Assembly: GCA_963847965.1 (NCBI GenBank)
Contig: CAWKCG010000038.1
Coordinates: 62,001 to 126,000, forward strand
Direction of reading: 5' to 3'
DNA length: 64,000 nt
Source: Palsa-504 sp963847965
GTDB taxonomy: Bacteria > Actinomycetota > Actinomycetes > Streptosporangiales > Streptosporangiaceae
Position numbers and translations under genes: made by a program. Positions 53,748-62,248 of the stretch are shown here, one piece after another; the stretch's first letter is position 1; every line of letters starts with the position of its first letter. Below the pieces are notes generated by a model. It was not told the origin of the DNA. It did no database searches and saw only the letters and a list, made by a program, of their open reading frames with translations.

Positions 53748-54758
53748 GTGCCGGTAGACATGTCCGCGCTGGCCGATGACGTCTCCGCGGAGACGTCCGT
53801 CACCCGCCACCTGGTCGCCGGGCTCGACGAGGTCGGCTGGCGCACGCCGACGCCCGCGGTCGGCTGGAGCATCGCCGACCAGATCGGCCACCTGGCCTAC
53901 TTCGACGAGATGGCGGTCCAGTCGGCGCTCCGCCCGGAGGAGTTCGCCGCCGACCTCGCGGAGGCGCAGGCCTCGGGGGCCGCCATCGATCCCGACGTGA
54001 TCGCCGCCGGATACCGTGACCGCGGCGGCGCGCAGGTCCTGGCCTGGTTCGACGCGGCCCGCGCGGGTCTGCTCGGTACGTTCGCCGGCCTCGATCCTGG
54101 CGTCAGGCTGCCGTGGTTCGGCCCCGCCATGAGCGCCGCGTCCTCTCTGACGGCCCGGTTCATGGAGACCTGGGCGCACACCCAGGACATCGCGGACGCC
54201 CTCGGCGTGACCCGCGAGCCGACCGACCGGCTGCGGCATGTCGCCCACATCGGCGTCGGGGCCCGGGCGTACAGTTACGCGGTCCACGGGCTGCCCACGC
54301 CGCACGTTCCCGTGTACGTCGCGCTGATCGCCCCGTCCGGTACCACCTGGACCTGGGGGCCCGCCGACGCCGCCGACCGGATCAGCGGCCCCGCCCTCGA
54401 CTTCTGCCTGCTGGTGACGCAGCGCAGGCACCGCGACGACCTCGACCTGGCCGTCGAGGGCCCTGCCGCCCGCCAGTGGGTAGCGATCGCGCAAGCCTTC
54501 GCGGGTCCGCCCGGGGCCGGCCGACGTCCCGGGCAGTTCTCTGCCGTGCGCCCGGACCTCTCGGCTCAGCGCCCGGACCCCTCCGCTCCACCCCTCGGCC
54601 TCTCCGCTCCGCCCCCTGATCCTTCCGCTCCGCCCCCTGATCCTTCCGCTCCGCCCCCTGATCCTTCCGCTCTGCCCCCTGACCCTTCCGCTCCGCCCCC
54701 TGACCCTTCCGCTCCGCCCCTGGATCCCTCCGCTCCACCCCTGGACCCCGGGAGGTAG
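53748..54758 (+). CDS. TIGR03084-type DinB/maleylpyruvate-isomerase-fold protein with repeat tail
   Basis: A 336-residue protein. Residues 1-255 are a DinB-like four-helix fold of the TIGR03084 family: LADDVSAETSVTRHLVAGLD, ADQIGHLAYFDEMAVQSA with a metal His, and MSAASSLTARFMETWAHTQD with another. TIGR03084 proteins are regularly next to AtuA/DUF1446 genes (recollection). The C-terminus is eight or so 7-residue units (consensus DPSAPPP), coded by 21-bp repeats at 54575-54745. GTG 53748 is 11 bp after the carboxylase stop. The function is not known; metal-dependent binding is expected. Confidence 0.85.
   Translation: MPVDMSALADDVSAETSVTRHLVAGLDEVGWRTPTPAVGWSIADQIGHLAYFDEMAVQSALRPEEFAADLAEAQASGAAIDPDVIAAGYRDRGGAQVLAWFDAARAGLLGTFAGLDPGVRLPWFGPAMSAASSLTARFMETWAHTQDIADALGVTREPTDRLRHVAHIGVGARAYSYAVHGLPTPHVPVYVALIAPSGTTWTWGPADAADRISGPALDFCLLVTQRRHRDDLDLAVEGPAARQWVAIAQAFAGPPGAGRRPGQFSAVRPDLSAQRPDPSAPPLGLSAPPPDPSAPPPDPSAPPPDPSALPPDPSAPPPDPSAPPLDPSAPPLDPGR
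54575..54745. repeat. Tandem 21-bp coding repeats
   Basis: Around eight units of GATCCTTCCGCTCCGCCCCC type encode DPSAPPP with small variants (LPP, PPL). They end immediately before the stop, and the last unit supplies GGGAGG, the ribosome site for the next gene. Confidence 0.8.
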
Positions 54759-54761
54759 CCG

Positions 54762-56558
54762 ATGCTGCAGCGCAGGCCGGTACGCATCGCGAACTGCTCC
54801 GGGTTCTACGGCGACCGCTTCGCCGCCGCCCGTGAGATGCTGGCCGGGCCGATCGACGTGCTGACCGGCGACTACCTCGCCGAGCTCACCATGCTCATCT
54901 TGTGGAAGGCCCGCAGCAGGGACCCGGGACTCGGCTACGCCGCCACCTTCCTGCGCCAGATGGAGGAGGTGCTCGGCACCTGCCTGGAGCGCGGGGTCAA
55001 GGTCGTGGCCAACGCGGGCGGGCTCAACCCCGCGGGCCTGGCCGCCCGGATCACCGAACTGGCCTGCCGGCTCGCCCTGCCCGCCCGGGTCGCGTACGTC
55101 ACCGGTGACGACCTGGCCCCCGTCCTCGGTGAACTGCGGGCCGCCGGTCACGAGTTCACCAACCTCGATACCGGGCTGCCGCTGGCCAAGGCGGACCTGC
55201 CGGTGGTCACGGCGAACGCCTACCTGGGCGGCTGGGGGATCGCGGCAGCGCTCGAGGCCGGCGCGGACGTCGTCATCTGCCCGCGGGTCACCGACGCCAG
55301 CCTGGTGGTGGGCCCGTCGGCCTGGTGGCACGGCTGGCGCCGCGACGACTGGGACGCGCTGGCCGGAGCCGTCGCCGCCGGGCACGTCATCGAGTGCGGC
55401 CCCCAGGCCACCGGCGGCAACTACAGCTTCCTGGACGAGATCGCCGACCGCCGCTACCCGGGGTTCCCCATCGCCGAGGTCGCCGCCGACGGGGGCAGCG
55501 TCATCACCAAGCACGAGGGCACCGGCGGGCTCGTCTCGGTCGGCACCGTCACCGCGCAACTGCTCTACGAGATCGGCGACCCCGCCTACCTCAACCCTGA
55601 CGTCATCGCGCGCTTCGACACCCTGCGGCTCGAGCAGGCCTGCCCGGACCGCGTTGCGCTGACCGGCACCAAGGGCAGCCCGCCTACGGACACCCTCAAG
55701 GTCGCGCTGAACATGCTCGGCGGCTACCGCAGCACGATGACGATGGTGCTCACCGGCCTCGACATCGAACAGAAGGCCTCGCACGCGCTGAACCTGCTGT
55801 TCGGGCTGTTCGGCGACGCCGGCCTGCCCGAGGAGGTGGACGTCCGGCTGCTGCGCTTCGACCGCCCGGACGCGCCGGTCAACGAGCTCGCCACCGCGCA
55901 CCTGCGGATCACCGTCAAGGACAAGGACGAGCGGAAGGCAGGCCGCGCGTTCTCCGACGCCGTCACCGAACTGGCGCTCGCCGGCTACGCCGGATTCCAC
56001 ACCACCACCCCGCCCGTCTCGGCCAGCGCCTACGGCGTCTACTGGCCCGCGCTCGTCCCCGCGGAGGTCGTCACCCAGGAGGTGCACCTGCCCGACGGCT
56101 CGTCGCGAGTCGTGCCGCATACGGTCGGCTCCCGCGACGCGACCGCGGCATCCCAGGCGGCCATCCATCGCGACGCCCTGGCCGGGGCCGGGCGGGCGGG
56201 CCGTGGCGACGGGCCGGCCGGGGCGCTGGCGGATATCCCGCTCGGGCGGCTGTGCGGCGCGCGTTCCGGCGACAAGGGCGGCGACGCGAACGTGGGCCTG
56301 TGGGCGGTCAGCCCTCGCGCGTACGCCTGGCTGAGCCGGTACCTCACCACCGAGCGCTTCAGGGAACTGCTCACGGAGGCCGCCGACCTCGGCATCGACC
56401 GCTACGAGCTGCCGAACCTCCTGGCCCTCAACTTCGTGGTCCACGGCCTGCTCGCGCCCGGCGTCTCCGCGACCGCCCGGCCCGACCCGCAAGCCAAGGG
56501 CCTGGGGGAGTACCTGCGGTCCCGGGTCGTCACCGTCCCGGCTGACGTGCTCGGCTAG
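54762..56558 (+). CDS. AtuA/DUF1446 acyclic terpene utilisation-type protein
   Basis: A 598-residue AtuA-family protein. Recognisable parts are RIANCSGFYGDRFAAAREML, GPIDVLTGDYLAELTMLIL, VKVVANAGGLNPAGLA, the conserved ADVVICPRVTDASLVVGP and YSFLDEIADRRYPGFPIAEV. The C-terminal region (about 490-598: LCGARSGDKGGDANVGLW, YELPNLLALNFVVHGLL) is the AtuA tail domain. ATG 54762 has GGGAGG 7 nt upstream. AtuA is required for acyclic terpene (citronellol/geraniol) and leucine-type catabolism in Pseudomonas; the exact reaction is not established. With the carboxylase it indicates a branched acyl-CoA pathway. Confidence 0.9.
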   Translation: MLQRRPVRIANCSGFYGDRFAAAREMLAGPIDVLTGDYLAELTMLILWKARSRDPGLGYAATFLRQMEEVLGTCLERGVKVVANAGGLNPAGLAARITELACRLALPARVAYVTGDDLAPVLGELRAAGHEFTNLDTGLPLAKADLPVVTANAYLGGWGIAAALEAGADVVICPRVTDASLVVGPSAWWHGWRRDDWDALAGAVAAGHVIECGPQATGGNYSFLDEIADRRYPGFPIAEVAADGGSVITKHEGTGGLVSVGTVTAQLLYEIGDPAYLNPDVIARFDTLRLEQACPDRVALTGTKGSPPTDTLKVALNMLGGYRSTMTMVLTGLDIEQKASHALNLLFGLFGDAGLPEEVDVRLLRFDRPDAPVNELATAHLRITVKDKDERKAGRAFSDAVTELALAGYAGFHTTTPPVSASAYGVYWPALVPAEVVTQEVHLPDGSSRVVPHTVGSRDATAASQAAIHRDALAGAGRAGRGDGPAGALADIPLGRLCGARSGDKGGDANVGLWAVSPRAYAWLSRYLTTERFRELLTEAADLGIDRYELPNLLALNFVVHGLLAPGVSATARPDPQAKGLGEYLRSRVVTVPADVLG

Positions 56559-57319
56559 CCGGACCGCCAGGCCGGCGCCCGCCGTTCGAGGAACGCGTGG
56601 ATGCCCTCCTGCGCCTCGTCGCTGGCGAACAGGCGGGCGGACAGCTCCGCCATCTCAGGTCCGCGGGTATCCAGGCGATCCCTCCGGGCCGCCGTCAGCA
56701 GCTTCTTGGTCTCCGCGGACCCCTGCGGCGACGTCTGGAGAATCTGCGCCACGAGCCCGCCTACCACGCTGTCGAGTTCCCCGTCCGGCGCCGCGACCGT
56801 GATCAGGCCGAGGTGCGCCGCCACCGAGGGCCCGAACGTCTCGCCGGTGAGGTAATACCGCGCCGCCTGGCGCGGATCCATGACGTCCAGGGTGGTCAGC
56901 GAGATCATGGCCGGGGCCAGGCCGATCCGCGCCTCGGTGAACGCGAAGGAGGCGCCCTCGGCCGCGACGGCCAGGTCACACGCGCCCACGATGCCCATGC
57001 CGCCCGCCCGTACGTGCCCGGCGATCCTGGCGATGACCGGCTTGGGCAGGTCGGTGATCGCCCTCAGCAGCCCCATGATGGCGGCGCCCGAGTCGTCGAT
57101 GGAGCCGGTGCCCGCGGCCTTCAGGTCGGCGCCCGCGCAGAACACCGTGCCCGTATGCGTCAGCACGACCCCACGGGCGGCCGGGTCCGCGCCGGCCTCG
57201 GCCAGCCGCCCGGAAAGTTCGGCCACGAGCTGAGCGGATAGGGCATTGCGATTGTGCGGGGAATCCAGCGTGATGGTAGCAACGCCCCCACCCACCTCGT
57301 ACCTGACGAGTTCAGTCAT
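56555..57319 (-). CDS. Enoyl-CoA hydratase/isomerase
   Basis: A 254-residue crotonase. VATITLDSPHNRNALSAQLV, the oxyanion strand VFCAGADLKAAG and the second oxyanion region AGGMGIVGACDLAVAAEGASF, FTEARIGLAPA are present. The position usually holding a catalytic Glu carries FTEARIG, consistent with hydration. The C-terminal helix ends FLERRAPAWRSG. It is convergent with and overlaps the AtuA gene by 4 bp, which supports a common pathway role (methylglutaconyl-like or isohexenyl-glutaconyl-like hydration). Confidence 0.92.
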   Translation of the reverse strand: MTELVRYEVGGGVATITLDSPHNRNALSAQLVAELSGRLAEAGADPAARGVVLTHTGTVFCAGADLKAAGTGSIDDSGAAIMGLLRAITDLPKPVIARIAGHVRAGGMGIVGACDLAVAAEGASFAFTEARIGLAPAMISLTTLDVMDPRQAARYYLTGETFGPSVAAHLGLITVAAPDGELDSVVGGLVAQILQTSPQGSAETKKLLTAARRDRLDTRGPEMAELSARLFASDEAQEGIHAFLERRAPAWRSG

Positions 57320-57369
57320 CTACGTTCCCACCCCAACGTGCCCGCCGTTATGTCGCCGCTGCCGCCACC

Positions 57370-57386
57370 GTGGCCGCTGCGGCCAC
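57370..57386. terminator. Perfect hairpin 3' of the sortase-substrate gene
   Basis: GTGGCCGC, single T, GCGGCCAC: an 8-bp perfect inverted repeat about 20 bp past the stop of the leftward 57405-57821 gene. The tiny loop lets 6-7 pairs form. A terminator is likely though no T-run follows. Confidence 0.4.
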
Positions 57387-57404
57387 CCGGCGCGAGCGCA
57401 CTGG

Positions 57405-57821
57405 TCATCGGCCCCTGGTGAGCCTTCTCCGGTACGCGATGCTTGCGGTTCCGGCCAGTATCGCCCCTCCGCCGAGCCCGAAGAGCAGGGTGTACTGGAG
57501 TCCGGCCGTGCCGCCGCCGCCGGTCTGCGGGGCCTCGGCCGGCGTGACCGTCACGGTCACCGTGGCCGTCGGCGTCGCCGTGGCCGTGGCGGTGGCCGTG
57601 GCGGTGGCGGTGGCCGTGCTGCTTGACGTCGCGCTGCTGGACGCCGTGCTGCTCGATGAGGTGGCCGACGTGGGCGGGGAATGGGTTCCCAGCGGCGTGG
57701 ACGAGGACGAGGATGGCGAGCACCCCGCGAGTGCCACGGCGAGAATGGCCAAAACGCCGAAGCCCCTGACGGTCAGCTTCGCCCTGAGCACTGTCCCCGC
57801 GATGATTACACGCAGTCTCAT
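57405..57821 (-). CDS. Sortase-anchored Ser/Thr/Ala-rich surface protein
   Basis: A 138-residue secreted protein. A long signal segment (AGTVLRAKLTVRGFGVLAIL, then AVALAGC) ends in a lipobox-like LAGC, which could make it a lipoprotein or simply a signal peptide. Residues 35-90 are Ser, then alternating Thr-Ala and Thr-Val repeats. The C-terminus has the cell-wall-sorting layout: APQTGGGG, a hydrophobic helix and RRRLTRGR. APQTG is a variant of LPXTG. It is divergent from a sortase gene 175 bp away. The likely job is a wall-attached stalk. The repeated GTGGCC DNA may vary in length. Confidence 0.75.
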   Translation of the reverse strand: MRLRVIIAGTVLRAKLTVRGFGVLAILAVALAGCSPSSSSSTPLGTHSPPTSATSSSSTASSSATSSSTATATATATATATATPTATVTVTVTPAEAPQTGGGGTAGLQYTLLFGLGGGAILAGTASIAYRRRLTRGR

Positions 57822-57996
57822 GTGACCCTACTCATGCGCCTAGCAGATGGCCATCCTGTTTCCCGGATCCTGCCCTGCCAAACCGGTTTCGAAAAGGGAA
57901 AACGCGCGATACAGACATGCAATGGCGTATTCACCATTGGAATATTAGGCTACGCGAGTAGAAGGCCATTGGGAAGGCGGAGGGAGGGCGAACAGG
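57822..57996. promoter_or_regulatory. Divergent promoter region of the sortase locus
   Basis: Between the surface-protein gene and the sortase. It is AT-richer than its surroundings at 57880-57960 (GGTTTCGAAAAGGGAAAACG, GGAATATTAGGC). No clean -35/-10 pair was found. A strong AGGGAGGG precedes the sortase start. Confidence 0.4.
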
Positions 57997-58716
57997 TTGG
58001 GAGATCTGCGCTGGCGGCGCATAGGCGGGTTTCGCGTCGTCGTCTCCTGGCCTGAGGACGGGATTGCCGTACCGGCTCCCCGGCCAACCAGCCTGCGCGC
58101 CCGCCTCGCCGGGGTGGCCGGCGTGCTTCTCCTGGCGGGCGGGGCCGCCACGGTGGGCTTCGCGATCAGTGCCCAGCAGCACGCGCCTCAGCCGGCCTCG
58201 GCCGCGGCAGGCGCTCTCGGGCCGGCTGCGGACCGGGGGCCGTCCCTGTCGCGTTCGCCGCCGGTAGCCGTCGATATCCCGGCGATCGGCGTAAACTCGA
58301 AACTGCTGCGCCTGGGCCTTAACCCCGACGGCACGATCCAGGTGCCGTCTCTTTTGACCAGCGCTGATGAGGCCGCGTGGTACAAGTACTCGGCCACCCC
58401 CGGTCAGATCGGCGCATCGGTCATCGAGGGTCACGTCGACAGTTACCGCGGGCCTGCCGTTTTCTTTCGCCTCGGTGCCCTGCGCCCAGGAGACACCGTC
58501 GATGTGAGGCTCGCCGACGGGATCACGGCCATTTTCCGCGTCACGGGCGTACGGGAGTACCTCAAATCCAATTTCCCTGCGAAATCCATTTACGGCACGA
58601 CCGGTTACGCTGCGCTCCGCCTGATCACTTGCGGCGGCGCTTTCGACTATGCCACCGGTCATTACCTCAGTTCCACTGTCGTATTCGCTTCCCTCGTCTC
58701 ATCTCGCGCGGCCTGA
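57997..58716 (+). CDS. Class E/F-type sortase
   Basis: A 239-residue membrane-anchored sortase. Residues 30-55 are the transmembrane anchor (LAGVAGVLLLAGGAATVGFA). The catalytic barrel has VDIPAIGVNSKLLRLGL, the active His146 in VIEGHVDSYRGPAVFFRL and the nucleophile Cys212 in RLITCGGAFDYATGHYLSST. TTG 57997 is taken as the start because AGGGAGGG is about 9 nt upstream and no other start precedes the anchor. It should cleave after Thr of LPXTG-like signals such as APQTG in the divergent surface protein. Confidence 0.9.
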   Translation: MGDLRWRRIGGFRVVVSWPEDGIAVPAPRPTSLRARLAGVAGVLLLAGGAATVGFAISAQQHAPQPASAAAGALGPAADRGPSLSRSPPVAVDIPAIGVNSKLLRLGLNPDGTIQVPSLLTSADEAAWYKYSATPGQIGASVIEGHVDSYRGPAVFFRLGALRPGDTVDVRLADGITAIFRVTGVREYLKSNFPAKSIYGTTGYAALRLITCGGAFDYATGHYLSSTVVFASLVSSRAA

Positions 58717-58736
58717 CGCGGCCCGGGCGCCGCGGC

Positions 58737-58771
58737 CCCCGCCCCCCGCTCCTACGGCGCGGGGGGCGGGG
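58737..58771. terminator. Strong shared hairpin; SulP stop codon in its loop
   Basis: CCCCGCCCCCCGC (58737-58749), 9-nt loop, GCGGGGGGCGGGG (58759-58771): a perfect 13-bp stem between the convergent sortase and SulP genes. The TAG of SulP (58752-58754) lies in the loop. Confidence 0.65.
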
Positions 58772-60650
58772 TTCCCTTCAGGGCATGAAAGGCCTCGAAG
58801 GCCTCGCCCGGAGTTTCGTAGTAGGCGCCTAGGTCACAGGACTTGCTGACGCCATACAGGTCAAGTTCCTGACGCACCGGGCCGAGGACGGAGCTGAGCG
58901 TGAAGCGCGCGTGTCGCTGCTGCACGTGTTCCACGACCTTGGCCAGGACCGCGGATGCGCTGTAGTCGATGTCCCCGATCGCAGCGCAGTCCAGGACCAC
59001 CCACTCCAGCGGGGGACCCTGGCCGATCAGCGTCAGGACGTCCTCCATCAGCTTGGGCGCGTTGGCGAAGTACAGGCTGGTACCGAACCGGTAGACCAGC
59101 AACCCCTCCTCGGTGCGCGCGCCGGGCGTGATCGGGAGCGACTGCCAGTGCCCGGTTGCTGATTTCGCCAGGACGCTGTTGAGCGGGCTGTAGCTGTGGC
59201 GGAGGTGGTCAACGATCGAGGCCACGACGGCGAGCCCGATGCCGTACTCGACCCCGAAGACCACGACCGCCGCGGTGGTGAGCAGGGCCACGGCGAACTC
59301 GTGCTTGCGGACGGCCAGGATGCTCCGCATCCCCTTGACGTCGACGAGTTCGCAGGCAATCAGGAAGACCACCGCGGCCAGGGCGGCGGCCGGCATATAG
59401 GCGAGCGGCCTGGTGAGCAGCAGGAGGACGACGAGGACCACGGCGCCAGCGGTGAGCGGGGCCAGCTGGCTGCGGCCGCCCGCGCTGTCGACTATCTGCG
59501 CCTTGGTCGGGCTGCCGTTGACCACGAACGTGCCCGAGAACGCGGCGGCGACGTTGGCGGCGCCCAGGCCCACCAGGTCGGTGCCTTCACTGAACGACTC
59601 CTCGTACTTCGCCGCGTAGGCGCGCGACGTCGCCGCGCTTTGCGCCAGGATGACCACGAACATCGACACCGCCCCGGCGAGCAGCGCCCCGGTGTCGCGC
59701 CAGCCGAGGGCCGGCAGCCCCAGGCCCGGCAGCCCGCCCGGGACCGGCCCGACCAGGTGCGCGCCGTGCCTGGCCAGGTCCGCGGCCCGGCTCACTACGA
59801 TCGCGAGGATCACGGCGATCAGCGCCCCCGGGATCCGGTGGGTGATCCGCCGGGCCCCCAGCACGATGACGAGGACCCCGATCGATATCACCACGTCGGC
59901 CGGGTGCGCATCAGGGACCGCGCGCACCGTGTGCCACAGCTTGGGCAGGGTGTGCGAGCCAGGCGCGGTTACGCCGAGCATGTCAGGCAGCTGTCCGGCG
60001 GCCACCTGGATGCCCACGCCGGTCAGGAACCCGACCAGCACCGTGCGGGACAGGAAGTTCGCCAGGAAGCCGAGCCTGGCCAGCCGGGCCACCAGCAGCA
60101 TCGCCCCCGCCAACAGGGCCGCGAGCCCCGCCAGCCGGACGTATCGCTCCGATCCCGCGACCGCCAGGCCGGTGAGCGCCGCGGCGAGGATGGCGGCGGT
60201 CGCGGAGTCCGCGGCCACCACCAGATGGCGAGACGAGCCGAGGACGGCGAACACCGCCATGGGCAGGAGCAGCGTGTACAGGCCGGTGACCAGCGGCATC
60301 CCGGCGATCTTCGCGTACCCGAGCACCTCCGGGATGCCGAGCGCGGCCAGCGTCATGCCGGCGAGTACGTCCGTCGGAATCCGGGACCGTTCAATGGGCA
60401 GGATCCCCTCCAGCACGGGCAGCCCCCGCAGCCATCCTGGCCAGCGCATCCGCGAGGAACCCGGCATCGCCTGACCTGCTCCCGGCTGCGCCTGACCTGC
60501 GCCCGGCTGCGCCTGACCTGGCCCCGTCGGCGTCTCACCTTCGCCCGTCGGCGCCCCAGCTCCCTGTATCTCCGTCTCACCCCCCACCCCAGCCTCGGCC
60601 TCCCATCCGCGATACGTTCGCGTTTCGTTCATCATCCCGCCACTAGGCAT
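58752..60650 (-). CDS. SulP family anion transporter with STAS domain
   Basis: A 632-residue SulP (SLC26-like) transporter. An N-terminal Gly/Pro/Gln-rich tail with short repeats (GQAQPGA at residues 40-60) precedes the core. Twelve or more helices begin LAGMTLAALGIPEVLGYAKI, with GLYTLLLPMAVFAVLGSSRH, the SulP signature SDTA-like AADSATAAILAAALTG and SGTFVVNGSPTKAQIVDSAG. The C-terminal STAS domain (490-625) has LDCAAIGDIDYSASAVL. It carries sulfate, bicarbonate or dicarboxylates. ATG 60650 is used; ATGs at 60635 and 60632 lie behind a GGCGGG and may be the true start. Confidence 0.9.
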   Translation of the reverse strand: MPSGGMMNETRTYRGWEAEAGVGGETEIQGAGAPTGEGETPTGPGQAQPGAGQAQPGAGQAMPGSSRMRWPGWLRGLPVLEGILPIERSRIPTDVLAGMTLAALGIPEVLGYAKIAGMPLVTGLYTLLLPMAVFAVLGSSRHLVVAADSATAAILAAALTGLAVAGSERYVRLAGLAALLAGAMLLVARLARLGFLANFLSRTVLVGFLTGVGIQVAAGQLPDMLGVTAPGSHTLPKLWHTVRAVPDAHPADVVISIGVLVIVLGARRITHRIPGALIAVILAIVVSRAADLARHGAHLVGPVPGGLPGLGLPALGWRDTGALLAGAVSMFVVILAQSAATSRAYAAKYEESFSEGTDLVGLGAANVAAAFSGTFVVNGSPTKAQIVDSAGGRSQLAPLTAGAVVLVVLLLLTRPLAYMPAAALAAVVFLIACELVDVKGMRSILAVRKHEFAVALLTTAAVVVFGVEYGIGLAVVASIVDHLRHSYSPLNSVLAKSATGHWQSLPITPGARTEEGLLVYRFGTSLYFANAPKLMEDVLTLIGQGPPLEWVVLDCAAIGDIDYSASAVLAKVVEHVQQRHARFTLSSVLGPVRQELDLYGVSKSCDLGAYYETPGEAFEAFHALKGTPPPAP

Positions 60651-60917
60651 TCAATGCTGTCACGCCCCGGCGGGCCGGTTGCCTGCGTCGGCCGCCGGTC
60701 AAGACTTGCGGGACCTTGGTCCGCAGATTGCCCGGAATGGGAACGGTTTGTCTGAGACTATGAAGCGGCTGGCCGGGGTTCGTCGTGGCGTCCTCGCCCG
60801 GCCCGGGTCGCCGGCACCGGCGCCCGGAGCACCTACGCGTGGACCTCGGGGGTTCGCTGCGCGTCGGGGTACCGCTGGGTCCCCTGGCCTTCCGCGCCCC
60901 GCGTGAGGAGCGGTCTC
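60651..60917. other. Divergent intergenic region, no gene seen
   Basis: 267 bp between SulP and the acyl-CoA dehydrogenase. It is GC-rich with no ORF of plausible composition. A GAGGAG at 60905-60910 is the ribosome site of the next gene. No clear promoter was recognised. Confidence 0.4.
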
Positions 60918-62069
60918 ATGGCGATTAGCGACTCCCTCGCCCTCAGCCAAGACCAGCGTGCCCTTCAGGACCGCGTGCGCGGCGTCCTGGCCGACCAGCT
61001 CTCCTCGGGGGAGCTCCACGGCGGCCTGGACACCCATCCGGGCTACAGCCCGGAATGGCACGCTCGCTACACGAAAGAAATGGGTCTGGCCGGCCTGACG
61101 ATTCCCGAGGAATTCGGGGGACTCGGCCTGTCGCCGGCTGAAGCGTGCCTGGTCCACACCGAACTCGGCCGCGTCCTGTACCCGGGCCCGCTGCTGTGCA
61201 GTTGCCTGGCCGCGGCCGCGCTGCTGGCCGCGGGTGACAGCGACGCCCGCCAGCACTGGCTGCCGCTCGTGGCGAACGGGTCGGTGATCGCAACCGTGGC
61301 CGCGGCCGACGAAGCCGGCCACTGGTCGCCCGGACCAGAAAGCGTCCAAGCCGAGCAGGCGATCGACGGCTGGCGCCTGTCCGGCCGCCGGTGGCACGTC
61401 ATCGCGGCCCATGTCGCGGACATCCTCGTGGTCCCGGCGAACGCCCAATCCGGTACCGCGATGTTCCTGCTGGAGTCGGGAGCCTCCGGGCTCACGGTAT
61501 CCCGGCAGCTGAGCCTCGACCTGACCCGGCGCATCAGTATCATCACCCTGGACGCGACTCCCGCTATCCTGCTCAGCCGAGACGAGGCAGCCGTCACGTC
61601 CGTGGCTCGCGCCGAGCAGGACCTGCTGCTCGCGACCGCTGCCGAAGCCGCGGGCGGCATCGCCTGGTGCCTGGACGCCAGCATCGCCTCCGCCGATGAC
61701 CGAGAGCCTGCCGACCGCCCTCCCGGCTCCTTCCGGGCCGTGGCCAGCTCCTTCGTCGACATGGTCTCCGACCTGCGGGAGGTCTCGGAAGCCACCGGTT
61801 ACGCCGCCGTGACGGCCGCAGAGGGCGCGACCGGCGCGACGCATGAGGCCCGCGCCGCCGCGCTGAAGGCCGGTCAGTCCTACCGCGCCGCGACCGAAGC
61901 CGCCGTCCATCTGCTCGGCGGCGACGGGATCACCCGAGAGCAGGAGGTATACCTGCACTACCGCCGCGCTTGGTCGACCCAGCAGCTGGTCGGCGGGCCG
62001 CTAGCAGACCGGGCAACGGAAGACCGGACCAAAAGAGATGGGGCACCCCCGGTGGAGGGTGCCCCTTAG
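60918..62069 (+). CDS. Acyl-CoA dehydrogenase
   Basis: A 383-residue flavoprotein of the acyl-CoA dehydrogenase family, closest in feel to the steroid-degrading FadE group. Features are MGLAGLTIPEEFGGLGLSPA, EACLVHTELGRVLYPGPLLC, the middle beta domain (ADEAGHWSPGPES, VIAAHVADILVVPAN) and the C-terminal helices ending AVHLLGGDGITREQEVYLHY, where Glu matches the catalytic position of the GGxGxxWE motif. ATG 60918 has GAGGAG 7 nt upstream. The last codons overlap a terminator hairpin. No partner subunit is beside it. Confidence 0.88.
   Translation: MAISDSLALSQDQRALQDRVRGVLADQLSSGELHGGLDTHPGYSPEWHARYTKEMGLAGLTIPEEFGGLGLSPAEACLVHTELGRVLYPGPLLCSCLAAAALLAAGDSDARQHWLPLVANGSVIATVAAADEAGHWSPGPESVQAEQAIDGWRLSGRRWHVIAAHVADILVVPANAQSGTAMFLLESGASGLTVSRQLSLDLTRRISIITLDATPAILLSRDEAAVTSVARAEQDLLLATAAEAAGGIAWCLDASIASADDREPADRPPGSFRAVASSFVDMVSDLREVSEATGYAAVTAAEGATGATHEARAAALKAGQSYRAATEAAVHLLGGDGITREQEVYLHYRRAWSTQQLVGGPLADRATEDRTKRDGAPPVEGAP
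62040..62065. terminator. Hairpin covering the end of the dehydrogenase gene
   Basis: GGGGCACCC (62040-62048), 8-nt loop CCGGTGGA, GGGTGCCCC (62057-62065), then TT: a perfect 9-bp stem. It lies inside the last codons of the dehydrogenase and directly abuts the convergent DUF397 stop. Confidence 0.7.
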
Positions 62070-62248
62070 GATGATGGTGCGCGTAAGCTTTTCAGTGCGG
62101 CGGTGAACAACGTCCAGGCTTCCGCAGTGAAGCCGAGTACGGGTCCGGCCGGGTCCTTGCCGTCGCGCACGAGAACGCGGTCAGCGTTCGCAACTTCGAC
62201 GCATTCCCCGCCGCCGTTGCCGCTGTAGCCGGACTTACGCCAGTTCAT
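62066..62248 (-). CDS. DUF397 family protein
   Basis: A 60-residue DUF397 protein with the typical sequence (NWRKSGYSGNGGGECVEVAN, VLVRDGKDPAGPVLGF, WTLFTAALKSL). ATG 62248 overlaps the upstream regulator's stop (ATGA); GTG 62263 is an alternative. DUF397 proteins pair with XRE-DUF5753 regulators in actinomycetes, linked to development and possibly antitoxin-like roles (BldB/AbaA-related clusters). Confidence 0.92.
   Translation of the reverse strand: MNWRKSGYSGNGGGECVEVANADRVLVRDGKDPAGPVLGFTAEAWTLFTAALKSLRAPSS

Noticed and set aside
53664..56492. 942-codon minus-strand open frame with GRSGRIRG repeats
   Set aside because: It is antisense to the TIGR03084 and AtuA genes. Its Arg/Gly repeats are the complement of the DPSAPPP coding repeats, and family motifs are on the plus strand.
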